A DNA stretch of 64,000 bases from Triticum aestivum (GCF_018294505.1 NC_057794.1:190767114-190831113), one strand, 5' to 3'. Positions 44,941 to 54,343 are shown, counted from the first letter of the stretch. Numbers and translations: made by a program. Notes: generated from the letters alone by a model not told the origin.

Positions 44941-45265
44941 GTAAATAAAAGTTACTTTTACTGCCCTCGTTGATTCGAATGATTATCTACAAAATCTTCA
45001 AAAGTGTTTTTCTTCATATCTTCACACACTGAACACCTCACAAGTCATCTGTTCTTGATTCGTTTCTCTAAGCATCATTTTTCTTCAAGATTCCTCAATT
45101 GTGTGGATCTTCGATCTATACAACTCTGGAACCTAAGACAAAGAACGCTTAGTGAAAATCTTCAAGACTCATCTGGTCAAATTCCTCAAACCTGTTCATT
45201 TTGAAAAACCTTCTGAGAACGCATATGACCTCTCCAAATTCCTCGCAACTATACTCTGTTCACAG
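44941..45265 (+). other. Candidate 5'-UTR intron of the post-pol gene
   Basis: A donor-like CCAGG/GTAAAT at 44941 ends the GC-rich leader, and base composition drops to AT-rich directly after it. A pyrimidine-rich acceptor TGTTCACAG ends at 45265, six bases before ATG 45272. A second possible acceptor, TTTGCAG, ends at 45320. Based on site consensus and composition only. Confidence 0.45.
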
Positions 45266-45388
45266 GTACACATGTCAGCTGCTGAATCACTAGGTTCTCA
45301 TCAACTTAACTCATTTGCAGCGTTCCTTGAAGAAAAGTTGCATACTTCTTCAGAGAATTCAATTGTTCAAATTCCTTAACTGAAGAAA

Positions 45389-47506
45389 ATGGCTGATGGT
45401 GAAAGGCCACAGAAGGGAGGAAAGAGGCCTGAGGTAAATACAGCGTTTGAAATCCCTGATGACATATATGCTAGGTACTGCACACCTACTGAGGAAACCA
45501 AGAATGAGCGCAAAGTGCGCTTTCAGAAGATAGAGAAGAGATGGGCAAGAGAATGGAGGGAGTACAGATATGTCACTCCTAAGTACATGAAGAAATTCAC
45601 ACTCAATCCTCCATGCCCAAGAGCTCCATTGGCACCTGGCCAAATTGCTGATCCCACCAGCCTCAAGCGAGGTGAGGACTATCCTGATGAATGGGCCAAG
45701 CGCCAAGGCAAGTTGGCTAAGCAAGCCAAAGAAGCAGTGAGGAAATTCAATGAAGACTCTGCTGCTGCTACTGCCTCTGCTGAGGTCCATGCTGTCAAGC
45801 CAAAGAAGACTATGTCAAAGAAGCCTACGCGCAAGCCAAGTGCTTCCTCAGCAATGCCCTCATGGCCAGAATCATCAAAGCCCTCACGGCCAATTCCTCA
45901 TGCTGCTCCTATTCCTCCAAAGTCCTCAGCTCCTCCGCCAAAGCCTTCAGCTGTTCCGACCAAATCCTCAGCACCTGTGCATCTCGCTTCGTGCCAAAGG
46001 ACTACCGACATCTCCATTGCCTCAGGTGTCTCAGCTAGTTCCTCAGCTGCACCAAGTTCCTCAGCTGGCCCCTCACTGCTGAAGACAAAGGCCACTGCTG
46101 GACGAGGTCCACGCCCAAGTCCTCAAAAGAAGCAAGTCTCTTTCCAAGTGACGTCTGATGAAGACGAAGCTGATGATGATGAACTTGCAGAAATCATCAG
46201 AGACAGGCAAGTCAGGGCCGCTAGAGCCAAAGGATCAGAGGTGCCACTGCTTTTGGATCCCAAGCTGATCCTCGACTACATTGATGATTGGCACAAGGAC
46301 CCCAACACTCCCTTGCCTGACTTCAAGCTGACTCCTGGACAGAGTCACATGCTGACCCACTTCATTCAAGAAGAAAAGTGGAAATTTGAGAAGGCCAGGC
46401 AGATCAAGAAAGCGCAGTACAAGAAAGAGCGCTATCTGAAGAAAAACGTTGTCTCTATGACAACTGAAGAACTTGTCACTACTCAGACTGAGATTAAGAA
46501 ACTCAGTGATGACTTTGAAGCATATCGCGCTGATTGGCTTGGAGCCAAGGTTCGTTTTGTGAAACTTGCGGATAACTTCACTTCCAATGTTGCAGCCCCA
46601 ACGCAACAGGAAATTCCTCAGGCTGAAGCATCTGCTCAGCCTACTGAAGAAAATGCCAGCACCGCTGATGACAATCAGGCTGCTGAAGATAATGTGAGTT
46701 CCAGGGCTGATGACTGCATTCCAGCCGCTAAAGAAATTGCCAGGGCACCCACTAGTGGTGTGCCTGAAGAAACTGAAGAACTCAGGGCAACTGCATCAGT
46801 TGTGCCTGAAGAAAATCAACCAGATTCCTCAGCTGCTCCTGCACCAACTTCAACTCCAATCCTTCCATCTGCATCAGATGTGAAGAAGACCAAGGCTGCA
46901 GAGCGTGCTGCAGTGAAGAAAAGGAAAGCATCAGCTGCTTCAGATTCTTCAGCTCCGAAGAAAATGAAGCCTATGACAAGTTCATTTGCACATCCGATTG
47001 ATGTTGTTCCCATCTCAACCAGGCCATCAAAGGACCTTGTTCCTTTTGATGAAGAATATGTGATCCCCAGCGGATCTGATGAAGAAACTCATTCTGCTGC
47101 TTCGTCTGAACCAATCGATGAAGAAATTGAAGTGGATGATATCCCTTCAACACCTATCATCTCCTCGCCTATGCCTCAGTTCACAGCTGAAGAGGCTGGC
47201 GTTGAAGAAATGGAAGATGATGATGTGGACATTGGCTGCTCCACACCCGTAATCAGTGATGAATTCTGGGAAAGTCAGCATCCAAACTCTCCAATGTTCA
47301 CTCCTCTACAGCAAATTCCTCAGTCCCCCACACAAACTGTTCACATGGGCTCTGAAGAAACTCATCGCACTCCATCTGTCCATGAGGAAATTCCAGCCAC
47401 TAGCGCTGATGAAACTGCTGCTGAACAACTACACAGACTGCCACTAAGGAGGAACCAGAAATTCCTCAGCCTGAAGAACCTGCGATTGAGATTCCTGAGG
47501 CCGTGA
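45389..47506 (+). CDS. Post-pol ORF, N-terminal part, unknown function
   Basis: 705 codons from MADGERPQKGGKRP. Residues 15-120 look folded, with many charged and aromatic residues (RWAREWREYRYVTPKYM). Then come basic Ser/Pro/Ala-rich stretches (135-235), an acidic run (SDEDEADDDE near 260), a second folded helical part (about 285-390, with WKFEKARQIKKAQYKKERYL), and acidic low-complexity text with KKRK near 512. No signal peptide or membrane segment is visible, so it is not a typical envelope protein. The last 25 or so codons are out of phase: a single indel near 47424-47434 shifts the frame, and the true continuation is the next ORF. The same frame upstream has ATG 45272 followed by TAA 45377. 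Not recognised; basic clusters suggest a nuclear or nucleic-acid-binding protein (inference). Confidence 0.7.
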   Translation: MADGERPQKGGKRPEVNTAFEIPDDIYARYCTPTEETKNERKVRFQKIEKRWAREWREYRYVTPKYMKKFTLNPPCPRAPLAPGQIADPTSLKRGEDYPDEWAKRQGKLAKQAKEAVRKFNEDSAAATASAEVHAVKPKKTMSKKPTRKPSASSAMPSWPESSKPSRPIPHAAPIPPKSSAPPPKPSAVPTKSSAPVHLASCQRTTDISIASGVSASSSAAPSSSAGPSLLKTKATAGRGPRPSPQKKQVSFQVTSDEDEADDDELAEIIRDRQVRAARAKGSEVPLLLDPKLILDYIDDWHKDPNTPLPDFKLTPGQSHMLTHFIQEEKWKFEKARQIKKAQYKKERYLKKNVVSMTTEELVTTQTEIKKLSDDFEAYRADWLGAKVRFVKLADNFTSNVAAPTQQEIPQAEASAQPTEENASTADDNQAAEDNVSSRADDCIPAAKEIARAPTSGVPEETEELRATASVVPEENQPDSSAAPAPTSTPILPSASDVKKTKAAERAAVKKRKASAASDSSAPKKMKPMTSSFAHPIDVVPISTRPSKDLVPFDEEYVIPSGSDEETHSAASSEPIDEEIEVDDIPSTPIISSPMPQFTAEEAGVEEMEDDDVDIGCSTPVISDEFWESQHPNSPMFTPLQQIPQSPTQTVHMGSEETHRTPSVHEEIPATSADETAAEQLHRLPLRRNQKFLSLKNLRLRFLRP

Positions 47507-48981
47507 TGCAACTCACAGACACTCCTCTGCCGAAGCCAAAGGATCCATTCTCACGCAAGCAAAAGTTCAAGGCTGATGATTTCTTCGGCGAGCACGTATT
47601 CTTCGAAGATTACAACCCATATGACTCAGCTCACATTAGGAAGAGGCGTTTCTGGACTGCTAGTCAAGCCAATTTCTATTCCTCAGTGCTGTTCAACAAG
47701 GAGAAGATTTTCTACCATGAGCATATTCCTCACGTGGATATGGAATCTCTGCCGTGCTTCGCACCAGTCCTCAGTGTTCTTCACGACGCTGGGCTGCTCA
47801 ACTTTTGCTCTGACATCTACGATTGGAATGAAGAACTGATTCTTCAATTCTATGCACCGCTGCACATCACCGGAGATGTTGAAGATGTGAATTCATGGGT
47901 GCTGGACTGGATGTTTGAAAACACTCACTACACTGCACTAGCCTCTGAATTGCTTCGTGCTCTACCACTCAGTCCTCCCCTTGAAGAAGCTCGCTGCATC
48001 TACAGTGAACCTGAGCTCACACGTCATTACATGCAGGTGCTGATGAAACCTTTGAAGCCAGGTCAAGCACCAAGAACCAAATTCCTCGTGAAGGAATTGC
48101 TGTACGTGCCCAGAACTGTCTATCGTATTCTTACGAGGACAATCAGTCCTATCAAAGGCCACGACTCATCTGATGAGGAAATTGTTGGCATCATGAAGAA
48201 TCTGGTATTCAACATCGTTCATGGCATTCCTGTCAATTATCACAATTTCTTCATGAGGACTATGGCCAATGTTGCACTGTCTCCGTTTGAGCTGAAGCCT
48301 TATGCACCTTGGATCATGAGATTCCTCAGGACAAGGTCTTCACTCAACTACAAAGCTGATTTCCAGAATCATCTCAGCTACTTGCCCCCAATTGAAGTCC
48401 TCAAGCAGACATATTCCTCAGTTGATGGAAAGGGCAAGGCACCAGCTGTAATAGATGAAGGCATTCGTCCATTGGATGGTCAGTTTCGCAAAGCTGCATC
48501 TTATTCCACCAATGATGACTCTGCCACACATGACTCTGCCAATGCACCTAAGTCCACTCCTCAAGCCACTGCTCCGCGCGTGATGACTGACCATGAACTT
48601 CTGCTTAGTCTTCACCAGAAGGTGGATCGAAATCACAAATGGGTTAAGCGTCAGTTTGGTTCACTTCTTCACAACATGACTGCCACACACAATGCAGTGA
48701 AGAAAAACCACTACTACCTCCATCAAGTCTTCGGTCGCACCTGGGCAATCCTGTCACATCTGTATGGTGAAGAAGATCTGAAGAACATGGGTCTTAATGA
48801 AGATTTTGACTGGTCTGCACCTCCACCGAAGAAATTCAAGAAGATCAAGGTTCCTTCTCTGGTGGCCAGCTCATATTCTTCATCGCGCGACACTGATGAA
48901 CATGAAGATTTGGACGACACTGCGGCAGGCCCTACATCAACAAACGACCCCAACAACGCTGGCGCAACTTCATCAACATGA
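47506..48981 (+). CDS. Post-pol ORF, C-terminal part, unknown function
   Basis: Open for 491 codons from ATG 47506 and already open in the same frame from about 47425, where it continues the preceding ORF after a one-base-type frameshift. The first 280 residues look like one folded domain, with FWTASQANFYSSVLFNKEK, FCSDIYDWNEELILQFYA and VLDWMFENTHYTALASELL. The EELILQFYA phrase recalls the putative plant transposon protein family (PF20167-like), which I could not check. Residues 300-350 are low-complexity, 360-430 helical (HQKVDRNHKWVKRQFGSLL), and the tail is acidic with a KKFKKIK basic patch. No membrane segment. Position before the 3' LTR equals that of the env-like gene of some Sireviruses, but envelope features are absent. 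Confidence 0.7.
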   Translation: MQLTDTPLPKPKDPFSRKQKFKADDFFGEHVFFEDYNPYDSAHIRKRRFWTASQANFYSSVLFNKEKIFYHEHIPHVDMESLPCFAPVLSVLHDAGLLNFCSDIYDWNEELILQFYAPLHITGDVEDVNSWVLDWMFENTHYTALASELLRALPLSPPLEEARCIYSEPELTRHYMQVLMKPLKPGQAPRTKFLVKELLYVPRTVYRILTRTISPIKGHDSSDEEIVGIMKNLVFNIVHGIPVNYHNFFMRTMANVALSPFELKPYAPWIMRFLRTRSSLNYKADFQNHLSYLPPIEVLKQTYSSVDGKGKAPAVIDEGIRPLDGQFRKAASYSTNDDSATHDSANAPKSTPQATAPRVMTDHELLLSLHQKVDRNHKWVKRQFGSLLHNMTATHNAVKKNHYYLHQVFGRTWAILSHLYGEEDLKNMGLNEDFDWSAPPPKKFKKIKVPSLVASSYSSSRDTDEHEDLDDTAAGPTSTNDPNNAGATSST

Positions 48982-49525
48982 TTATCTTCAGGTGCGTTAG
49001 TCCTCATTTTCGATCCTTTTGGTCATTCGATGACAAAGGGGGAGAAATATGAGTTAGTCTTCAAGCGGGTCTACTATATGGGCGTTTTTTCTGCTAAGTT
49101 ACAACTCTCGTTCTTCTGAAACTTTATTGGATCGAGTAGTAATCTTAAACCCGATGGTGCTCTGATACTTTTGATGCACTGTGCTCTGATACTCTTGATG
49201 CACTATTCTGCATGCTTATTCCTCGTTAAATATTATTGCACGCATGCTGAATTTCATTAGGCACCATATTTCATCATGCATTTCAAATTCTTCATATTAT
49301 ATGTTAAATGCGTGTATGAATTACAAGATATAGGGGGAGATCTCCATGATTCAACTCTTCAAGTGTGCATTGCTTCAAAAGCAAATTCCTCACTATGCAC
49401 ATCTTCAAGGGGAGTTCTTCTATATCTTGCAATCAAATTCCTCAATATCAGTATTTACACTTCATATGTTTATCCCCGTTGAAAACTTAACCTATATTGT
49501 CATCAATCACCAAAAAGGGGGAGAT
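48982..49525 (+). other. 3' untranslated region with three polypurine tracts
   Basis: AAAGGGGGAGA at 49036-49046, TAGGGGGAGAT at 49331-49341 and AAAAAGGGGGAGAT at 49512-49525; the last abuts the 3' LTR. Repeated polypurine tracts are a documented Sirevirus feature. No coding frame of note. Confidence 0.8.
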
Positions 49526-50876
49526 TGTAAGTGCATCTAGTGCCCCTTAGTGATTTTGGTGTATTGAAGACTTATAGGTTAAGGGACTAATGCGTGTGTG
49601 AGTGTACACATGTCTATAAGTCTACGAGGAGTTTGATATTTACAGAAAAAGTCGACCCCTAAAAATGAATATCTTTGACTGAAGATTTTGGTATTTCTAA
49701 AGACTTTCATGAAGACTTTAAAAGTGAAGAAATTGGATATCTCATACAGTTCAGTCAATTTCTTCAGTGACAGAGACAAAGTTCTTCTGGTCTCTGACGA
49801 ATTTGTCCTGACTGAGGAGTTAGGAATTTGCCAGTGCGAATTGCCTACATAGTGAGGAACATGATAGCCCTGAGGATTTTACTACTCAAAATTCCAACCG
49901 TTGCTGTGCTATGCGCTAGCTGTCCCAAAATATCTATCCACCTAACGGTCATATCATTGAAGGGCATTTATGTCTTATCATGTCGGTCTGCTCCCTAGGC
50001 TATAAATAGCCGCCCCCTACAACCACTAGCTGGTTGGCTGCTCCGAGAGAAACTGACACTTGTCATTTGAGAGCAACCCATCCTCCGAGGACTTTGAGCG
50101 AAAATCATCAAGTGAGGAAAAACCAAAAACCCAAAACCCAAACACCTACAAACGCCAAGTGATTGAGCATCACTGAAGAGATTGATCCTGAGTGGATCCG
50201 ATGCTTGTTACCTTTGAAGACTGTGCTTCTTCCAGATGGTTAGGCGTCATGGTCTAGAGCATCCAAGAGGAATTGTGGATCGCCGAGTGACCAAGTTTGT
50301 GAAGGTTTGGAAGTCGCCTGAAGACTTACCACGAGTGATTAGACGAGGTCTGTCTGACCTTAGTTCAAGGAGAATACGGTGAGGACTGGGTGTCTTGGAC
50401 TAAGTGTCCTTGACTGGGTGTCCGGGACTGTGTGTCCTCGAGTTTAAATACTTAGCCACTCCAACCAGACGTACAACTGAGATAGCAGTTGGAACTGGTC
50501 TACCAAATCATTGTCTTCACCGAGCTTACTGGTCCTATTTCCTCAACTCTTTCATTTCCTCATAACTGTGCTGTTTGTTTGTTCATATCTGTGTTTGAAG
50601 ACTTTGACTGAAGACTTTCTCAATTTCCTCAGTTCAATTTCTTCAGTCTGTTTGTCTTCATCCTATGTTATCCTGCGATTATGCTTCTTGTACTCTGTGC
50701 CTGTCTTCATTTCATCATGATGACTATGCTTGTATTCTGTTGTGTTTACTTTTGAGTACTTATTCCGCTGCTAGTAGTTCTTCGCTAAGGAATTTCCTCA
50801 CCAGCAAATTCCTCTGTGAAGAATTTCGTAAAAATCGCCTATTCACTCCCCCTCTAGTCGATATAATGCACTTTCA
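49526..50876 (+). repeat. 3' LTR of the plus-strand Copia element, with internal deletion
   Basis: 1351 bp. It follows the 5' LTR, but at 49731-49740 it jumps from AAATTGG to ATATCTCATACAG, skipping about 200 bases present at 36627-36826. The 5' LTR has ATTGG at both breakpoints. TATA-like GGCTATAAATAGCC recurs at about 49998-50011. Confidence 0.95.
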
Positions 50877-50881
50877 CCGTC

Positions 50882-51323
50882 TCAACCGCTTCCACCCAAA
50901 AGTGCATGGGAGTCTTGTACTCATCAAGCATCATTATCGCCGTCTCAATAAGAGTTCGGTTCTTCCTCTCAACAACTCCATTTTGTTGAGGCGTGTACGT
51001 AGCCGAGAAGTCGTGTCAAATCCCTTCTTCAAGTTAAGGTATCCACATTTGCGGTCTTGAACTCCGTTCCATTGTTGCTGCAAACCTTCTTGATCTTCAC
51101 CTCAAATTGATTTTGTGCCTTCCTAGCAAAGTTTTTTGAAGATCTTTTGGACCTGCGATTTATCATAAAGAAAGAACACCCACCTAAATCTTGAAAAATC
51201 ATCGACTATGACTAGACCAAATGAGTTACCACTGAGACTTTTGTGGGCGTTGGGACCAAAAAGATCCATGTGAAGTAGCTCGAGCAGTCTCCTCGTTGTC
51301 ATGATGTTCTTTACGAGATGACT
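50882..51323 (-). pseudogene. Copia integrase core of the minus-strand element, frameshifted
   Basis: On the minus strand a [17 protein letters not shown] phrase lies just right of 50960, in a frame leading into RTLIETAIMMLDEYK and then to the part at 36416. Between 51323 and about 51020 the integrase text is split among frames with several stops, so the catalytic region is destroyed. Confidence 0.75.
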
Positions 51324-52211
51324 TCATCCGACTTGTTTTCCTGCTTGACAAGCACTACACAATCTATCCTTGTCAAATATAACATCTTTTACTCCAAGGA
51401 TGTGATCACCTTTAATAAGCTTATCAAGATTTCGCATCCCCACATGACCTAACCCTCTATGCCACAACCAGCCTTTCGAGGATTTAGCAATTAGGCAAGT
51501 TCTAGGTTGAGCCTTTCTAGTGAAATCAACAATATATAGATCACCTCTACGTGTACCGGTATAGACCATTTTATGATTATATCTATGAAACACTTGGCAA
51601 TTTACTTCAGTAATTTGGACATTGAAACCAAAGTCAGCAAGTCTAGATATGGAAAGTAAATTGTAGCCAAGAGATTCAACGAGCATAATATTTCGTATAG
51701 AGCTATCATGTGAGATGGCCACCTTACCAAGGCCAACCACCTTACCCTTTGAGTTGTCACCAAAAGTGACATACTTTTGAGGGTCATCATTTTCAGCAAG
51801 CTCACAAAACATATCCTTGTCTCCGGTCATGTGATCGGTACACCCACTATCAAGAACCCATTCCTTTCCTCCAGCCATGTAGCCGCAAAGATTTGCCATA
51901 AGACCAAAGTGTCTCATAGGCTCGTCGAGATCAAAGTCACTATCATCATCCTCATCATAGTACCCATGTTCAACATCGTCTTGTGATGGACCAATTCCTA
52001 GAGAGGGAAATTCATTAGATAAATGGTCATCACAATAGTCATCTCTATGAATTCTGATGCCTTCGGAGATGATATTGCTAATGATTCCAACATCTCCTTT
52101 GGCACTCGTAAGATTAGTACGCTCAAATAGAAGGTCACCAAATTTGGGATCGTTGGAACTCATCTTACTCAAGGCAATAGATTTATGAAGAATTTCATCC
52201 AAGTTTTGCAA
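51324..52211 (-). pseudogene. Copia gag C-terminus, protease and gag-pre-integrase region
   Basis: 296 codons. An acidic part (YYDEDDDSDFDLDEP) precedes the protease motif [31 protein letters not shown] and [15 protein letters not shown] follow, then the zinc-binding text WLWHRGLGHVGMRNL and CSACQAGK. It is in the same frame as the gag piece upstream, separated only by TAG at 52233-52235. I find no CCHC knuckle in this gag, unlike the other Copia in the window. Confidence 0.88.
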
Positions 52212-52232
52212 GGAATAGTTTGGAAACCGTTC

Positions 52233-52560
52233 CTAAAGAAATATCCATATGGTGTAGGCACATTCAAGAGCAGGCAAGCTAGCAAGCAAGTTTCTAGCCA
52301 AACCTCTAGTGATTAAATTAACAGTTCTAAGATTACGGATCATGTCAATAGACTCATCAAGTGTAGGATGCAAAGGATCAACATGAGGTGCATAAGGGCT
52401 AGTAATGTACTTGTTCAAATGATATTCATTGAAAATCTCAAGTATCTCAATTTTCCACTCATGAAAGTACTCTCCATCAAGAATAGGCACTCTACGTCTA
52501 AGACTCCACAATGTAGACTCATCCGTCTTCCTCCAAAGGTGTTTAAACCAAAGCAATAGA
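52233..52560 (-). pseudogene. Copia gag N-terminal remnant
   Basis: Phrases RVPILDGEYFHEWKIEILEIF, then LHPTLDESIDMIRNLRTVNL and RNLLASLPALECAYTIW, match the gag core of this Copia type. The frame runs on to the right into the primer site and LTR without a convincing ATG, so the real start is unclear. It ends at TAG 52233. Confidence 0.75.
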
Positions 52561-52567
52561 GACCAAT

Positions 52568-52579
52568 GCTCTGATACCA
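52568..52579 (-). other. Primer-binding site of the minus-strand Copia
   Basis: GCTCTGATACCA on the plus strand is the complement of TGGTATCAGAGC, the initiator tRNA-Met site, adjoining the LTR that starts at 52582. Confidence 0.95.
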
Positions 52580-52581
52580 AT

Positions 52582-54155
52582 TGAAAGGATCGAGAAGAGG
52601 TGTCTAGAGGGGGTGAATAGACTCCTAACAAAGAAAAATTGCAGTTTTTATTTTCTTCAAGTTAAGGTAGAGTTTTAGCACAAGTTTAAACATTCATAAT
52701 ACAATCAAGCAAGCATGGCAAGAGTATATGAGCAACGGAGAGTAAAGCATGCAATTTGCAGCAATGTAAAGGGATGGGATGGGAGTGTGCAAACGCAATT
52801 GGAGGCATGGAGATTTTTGGCGTGGTTACGATAGGTGGTGCTATCGTACATCCACGTTGATGGAGACTTCAAGCCACGACGGATAACAGTGTCGCGAGTC
52901 CATGGGGGGCTCCACCCACGAAGGGTCCATCAAGAAGCAACCTTGTCTATCCCACCATGGCCATCGCCCACGAAGGACTTGCCTCACTAGGGTAGATCTT
53001 CACGAAGTAGGCGATCTCCTTGCCCGTACAAACTTCTTGTTCAACTCCACAATCTTGACAGAGGCTCCCAAGTGACACCTAAACAATCTAGGAGACACCA
53101 CTCTCCAAAAGGTAATAGACAGTGTGTTGATGATGAACTCCTTGCTCTTGTGCTTCAAATGATAGTGTCCCCAACACTCAACTCTCTCTCGCTGATTTGG
53201 ATTTGGTGGAAGGATGATTTGAGGGGAAAGCAACTTGGAGAAGGCTAGAGATCAAGATTCATATGGTTGGAATGGAATATCTTGACCTCAACACCTGAGT
53301 AGGTGGTTCTCTCTCAGAAAATGTATGATGGAAGTGTAGGCATGTTCTGCTGGCTCTCTCCACGAATGAAGAGTGGGTGGAGGGGTATATATAGCCTCCA
53401 CACAAAATCTAACCATTACACACAAATCACCAAACTCGATGGGACCGAATCAGAAAACTCCGTCAGGTCGATTTAGTTCAAAATGTGACCGTTAGGCATT
53501 TCGGTGGGACCGACATGTCAACTCGGTGAGACCGATTTCATTAGGGTTAGGGCATAACGTAATCTCGATGAGACCGATTACACAAACTCGGTAAGACCGA
53601 CTTTGGTAATAAGCTAACCAAAGAGTTGGTGAGGCAAACTCGGTGGGACCGATTCGCTCATTTTAGTGAGACGGAAACGTTACGAAGGGAAACAACGAGT
53701 TTGCAATCCCATCTCGGTGAGACTGAGATCCCTATCGGTGAGACCGAAAAGACTAGGGTTTTGTGGCAGTGGCTATGTCAACTGAACTCGGTGGGGCCTA
53801 GTTTGACTTTTGGTTTGGGACATATGTGGATATGGGAAAGTGGTTGAGGGTTTTGGAGCATATCACTAAGCATTTTGAGCAAGTAACCCATTAAGCAACA
53901 CCTCCTTTTAATAGTATTGGCTTTCCTATGGACTCAGTGTGATCTTGGATCACCAAAATTAAAATGAAGAGTCTTGAGCTTTTTGAGCTTGAACCAATCC
54001 TTTGTCTTTAGCATCTTGAAAGGGTTCCATATCTTATTGTCCACGCCACTCCATCTGTTGAACTTGTGTGAAATATACTATATGAAAACATTAGTCCAAC
54101 AAGAGATATGTTATCATTAATTACCAAAACTACCCATGGAGCACTTGTGCTTTCA
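52582..54155 (-). repeat. 5' LTR of the minus-strand Copia element
   Basis: 1574 bp, matching 6495-8100. It holds the second copy of the palindrome array (about 53433-53750), with more degenerate arms than in the other LTR. ATTGA follows at 54156-54160. Confidence 0.93.
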
Positions 54156-54160
54156 ATTGA

Positions 54161-54343
54161 CAACCCCTTTATCGCATTGGTTGCAAGGTCCTTGATTGTT
54201 TGTGCAGGTACTAGGCGACTTGCGTGTAGTATCCTACTGGATTGATACCTTGGTTCTCAAAAACTGAGGGAAATACTTATGCTACTTTGCTGCATCACCC
54301 TTTCCACTTCAAGGGAAAACCATCACATGCTCAAGAGGTAGCA
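54161..54343 (+). repeat. 3' LTR, right part, of Sabrina/WHAM-like element
   Basis: Continues the LTR from 6494 with CAACCCCTTTATCGC and ends ...GAGGTAGCA. It matches 1297-1479 of the 5' LTR. Confidence 0.9.

Larger units (their letters stand above)
36417..50876 (+). mobile_element. Ty1/Copia element, Maximus/SIRE-like, nearly complete, with an extra post-pol gene
   Basis: 14,460 bp. LTRs 36417-37964 and 49526-50876 start TGTAAGTGC and end CTTTCA; CCGTC is duplicated at 36412-36416 and 50877-50881. An initiator-Met primer site follows the 5' LTR. gag, pol, a long GC-rich leader and a second coding unit of about 3.6 kb follow. Three purine tracts occur before the 3' LTR. It is larger than typical Copia elements, which is usual for Sirevirus-type elements carrying an additional 3' ORF. 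Confidence 0.95.
6495..54155 (-). mobile_element. Ty1/Copia element, Maximus/SIRE-like, minus strand, split by three insertions
   Basis: Bounded by LTRs 6495-8100 and 52582-54155, both starting TGAAAG and ending CTTTCA, with ATTGA duplicated on both sides. The initiator-Met primer site lies next to the right LTR and the polypurine tract next to the left one, so it reads right to left. Net length without insertions is about 9.1 kb. Coding order on the minus strand is gag, protease, integrase, RT, RNase H, which is Copia order. Stops and frameshifts in gag, integrase and RT show it is dead. The insertions are at 8677-14453, 15377-33691 and 36417-50876. Confidence 0.93.
1..54343 (+). mobile_element. 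Non-autonomous Ty3/Gypsy element, Sabrina/WHAM-like, split by nested insertions
   Basis: The window opens about 80 bases inside its 5' LTR; the same LTR text starts intact at 5109 with TGATACGTCTCC. Order: 5' LTR, primer site for tRNA-Asp, short gag-like ORF, long non-coding interior, 3' LTR. The 3' LTR runs from 5109 to 6494, is interrupted by 47.7 kb of nested elements, and resumes at 54161-54343. Net length in the window is about 6.7 kb. No protease, RT, RNase H or integrase can be found, so mobilisation would have needed enzymes in trans. The left target duplication lies outside the window; the right one would be GACAG at 54344-54348. The family name is by recollection of Triticeae LTR sequences. 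Confidence 0.85.

Noticed and set aside
45389..48981. Reading the post-pol ORFs as a retroviral envelope gene
   Set aside because: The position fits, but I see no signal peptide, no hydrophobic membrane segment and no surface/transmembrane cleavage pattern; the text is charged, basic and of low complexity around soluble-looking domains.
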